Below are positions 39,301-39,392 of a DNA stretch of 39,392 bases, piece by piece. Where the stretch lies: NCBI GenBank assembly GCA_012862575.1, contig BLSF01000139.1, positions 1 through 39,392 of the forward strand, given 5' to 3'. Numbering within the stretch: the first letter of the stretch is position 1; each line of letters starts with the position of its first letter. A program made the translations under genes and the position numbers. The notes beneath the pieces were generated by a model that saw only the letters and a program-made list of their open reading frames with translations, searched no databases and had not been told where the DNA came from. The DNA comes from Parietichytrium sp. I65-24A (lineage: Eukaryota; Sar; Bigyra; Thraustochytrida; Thraustochytriidae).

Positions 39301-39392
39301 TTCTCCAGCCCACACTCACGCCTGCGCGGTCCGCACTTCGCAAGGTGCTCGTCGGTCACACTAGTAATGTGACTAGCATCGCTAGCGACGGG
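36357..39392 (+). CDS. Tandem TIR-NACHT-WD40 protein (partial, runs off the end)
   Basis: 1012 codons open from the ATG at 36357 to the window edge, with no intron seen. Residues about 9-150 form a TIR-like domain (PSVFLSHGNVSSDIAKVLCK, then ADMVFVLVDEEYNQS and ACLSEFDLAV). Residues about 166-300 form a second, clearer one (VWDVFLSHDWGKD, LGLKVWVDAGENGKGEM, RFVVVCVTANYSSK, NCLREF). The NACHT ATPase starts near 395: Walker A LGGPGVGKST (399-408), Walker B ILVVFDALDEC (607-617), then GTILTSRPE. A helical region with an acidic insert (SSDSDSDDSDDE, near 785) follows, with a winged-helix-like HKSMADWL. The last codons (VLVGHTSNVTSIASDG) begin a WD40 repeat. This is STAND architecture: TIR effector, NACHT switch, WD40 sensor. 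TIR domains can cleave NAD or act as adaptors. The second TIR keeps a Glu (GKGEM) in the right area for catalysis. Cell-death or immune signalling is inferred. Confidence 0.9.
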   Translation, partial: MSKQTSRPSVFLSHGNVSSDIAKVLCKLLEEKHGLAVSASSTFTEGADGGRKSLTRSKADTITAADMVFVLVDEEYNQSVGGGGSSRNKACLSEFDLAVQEKGTLRMLPVVTSAGMGSQAAWSPRLKMELGEMLYIDATSAGRESKVASEMASRLALRVGYQDDQVWDVFLSHDWGKDSINHRKVASIAVRLEHLGLKVWVDAGENGKGEMAKGSGIGQAMANGIKKSRFVVVCVTANYSSKVDMDWIDTRTNDNCLREFNGSVMEKGITGMIPLVMEPEMKAKGRWGDRLKMDLGDLEVVDGCHDEHSQGKDLEERKSSIARALKEYVEKKRDDKYYGLSSSGRSRVNLFQVQLPNPASEAMSRAKEFAPGTRQWILDAVYQWYTRPEDEWTRAFALLGGPGVGKSTLAAELARRGGLYDGSLVPLVGLEKTNNIPSDSLRSKEYLLPVKEATLSVNSMTSKKLTESKTTSLLKVFQTFTNQLISAVPGTYRKEAWLAKNLQRSSETSVEPTDAIHVGAYHSFKHDDSRTSDLLQVFKSIANQLSRVIPGFKKELTTSLENLAKAEDGTSDPGKMLIKLTKMSIPEAFQVLIATPCRSVSGPYVRILVVFDALDECEEESLKKLFAVLHNKWMKDTPKWLGTILTSRPESYIPDKLRKFNPTIIEAEVKKNNEDMAIYLRYRLSGLVQESEMNTVVDELVKRSEGKFIYARFLDDMLANTASLSLKSLEDYDRFPCGLDDLYAEYYERLSAKLGNKLYTELLSLMVVAREPLPESLVRKVLARHILKESSDSDSDDSDDEKERNAATNRLLGKAKNMLYLSPEGRLQFVHKSMADWLVNSELEGRPPELVIRRKGALKVMGKVLAEEEGDPFSLRHLLFHLCKVKRFAEVDQHLLDFEWLLRSLSSGVQASQLVADMDEAYAEEKRDQNADDVLRVLDMASNILARDPLELASQLWGRLPRDHVMLERDFEDAMPKPWLKFLQPTLTPARSALRKVLVGHTSNVTSIASDG

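Overview
The window is nuclear DNA of a eukaryote, most likely a unicellular, intron-poor protist or alga. The reasons are large single-exon genes of about 1.3 to 3.5 kb, a few short introns with GTRAGT donors, a mitochondrial ribosomal protein with a presequence, an XPD repair helicase, C2H2 zinc-finger arrays and a TIR-NACHT-WD40 protein. Base composition is close to balanced and there are many microsatellites. I cannot name the organism; a red-algal or stramenopile origin would fit but is only a guess. I see no bacterial operons, CRISPR array, rRNA or convincing tRNA.

Layout. 1-3.4 kb: an unrecognised two-exon gene and intergenic DNA. 3.46-5.94 kb: a secreted, Cys-rich, probably GPI-anchored surface protein with 30 Asp in a row, followed by a decayed copy of its own 3' end. 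6.3-7.7 kb (minus): an AAAP-type amino-acid transporter; its upstream flank is present twice, the copies meeting at a single N (8194), which looks like an unmerged contig overlap. 8.6-12.2 kb: a gene-poor stretch. 12.2-13.5 kb: a PX-domain membrane protein. 14.4-16.4 kb (minus): an acidic coiled-coil protein. 18.2-18.7 kb: mitochondrial bL34. 19.1-22.6 kb (minus): a PDZ plus long coiled-coil protein. 24.2-28.6 kb (minus): two tandem paralogous C2H2 zinc-finger genes with 9 and 24 fingers, plus a relic of a third copy near 29.5-29.85 kb. 31.0-33.7 kb: XPD/ERCC2 in three exons. 33.85-34.6 kb: a possible decayed GTPase and repeats around a second N (35663). 36.36 kb to the end: a single open frame of 1012 codons with two TIR-like domains, NACHT and the start of WD40 repeats, cut by the window edge.

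The genes look like independent transcription units and not a pathway. The strongest biological leads are the tandem-TIR NACHT-WD40 protein, whose NACHT domain carries an internal duplication; the zinc-finger array whose 11 newest fingers share almost the same predicted DNA-contact residues; and the evidence that two N positions mark assembly joins next to repeated sequence.
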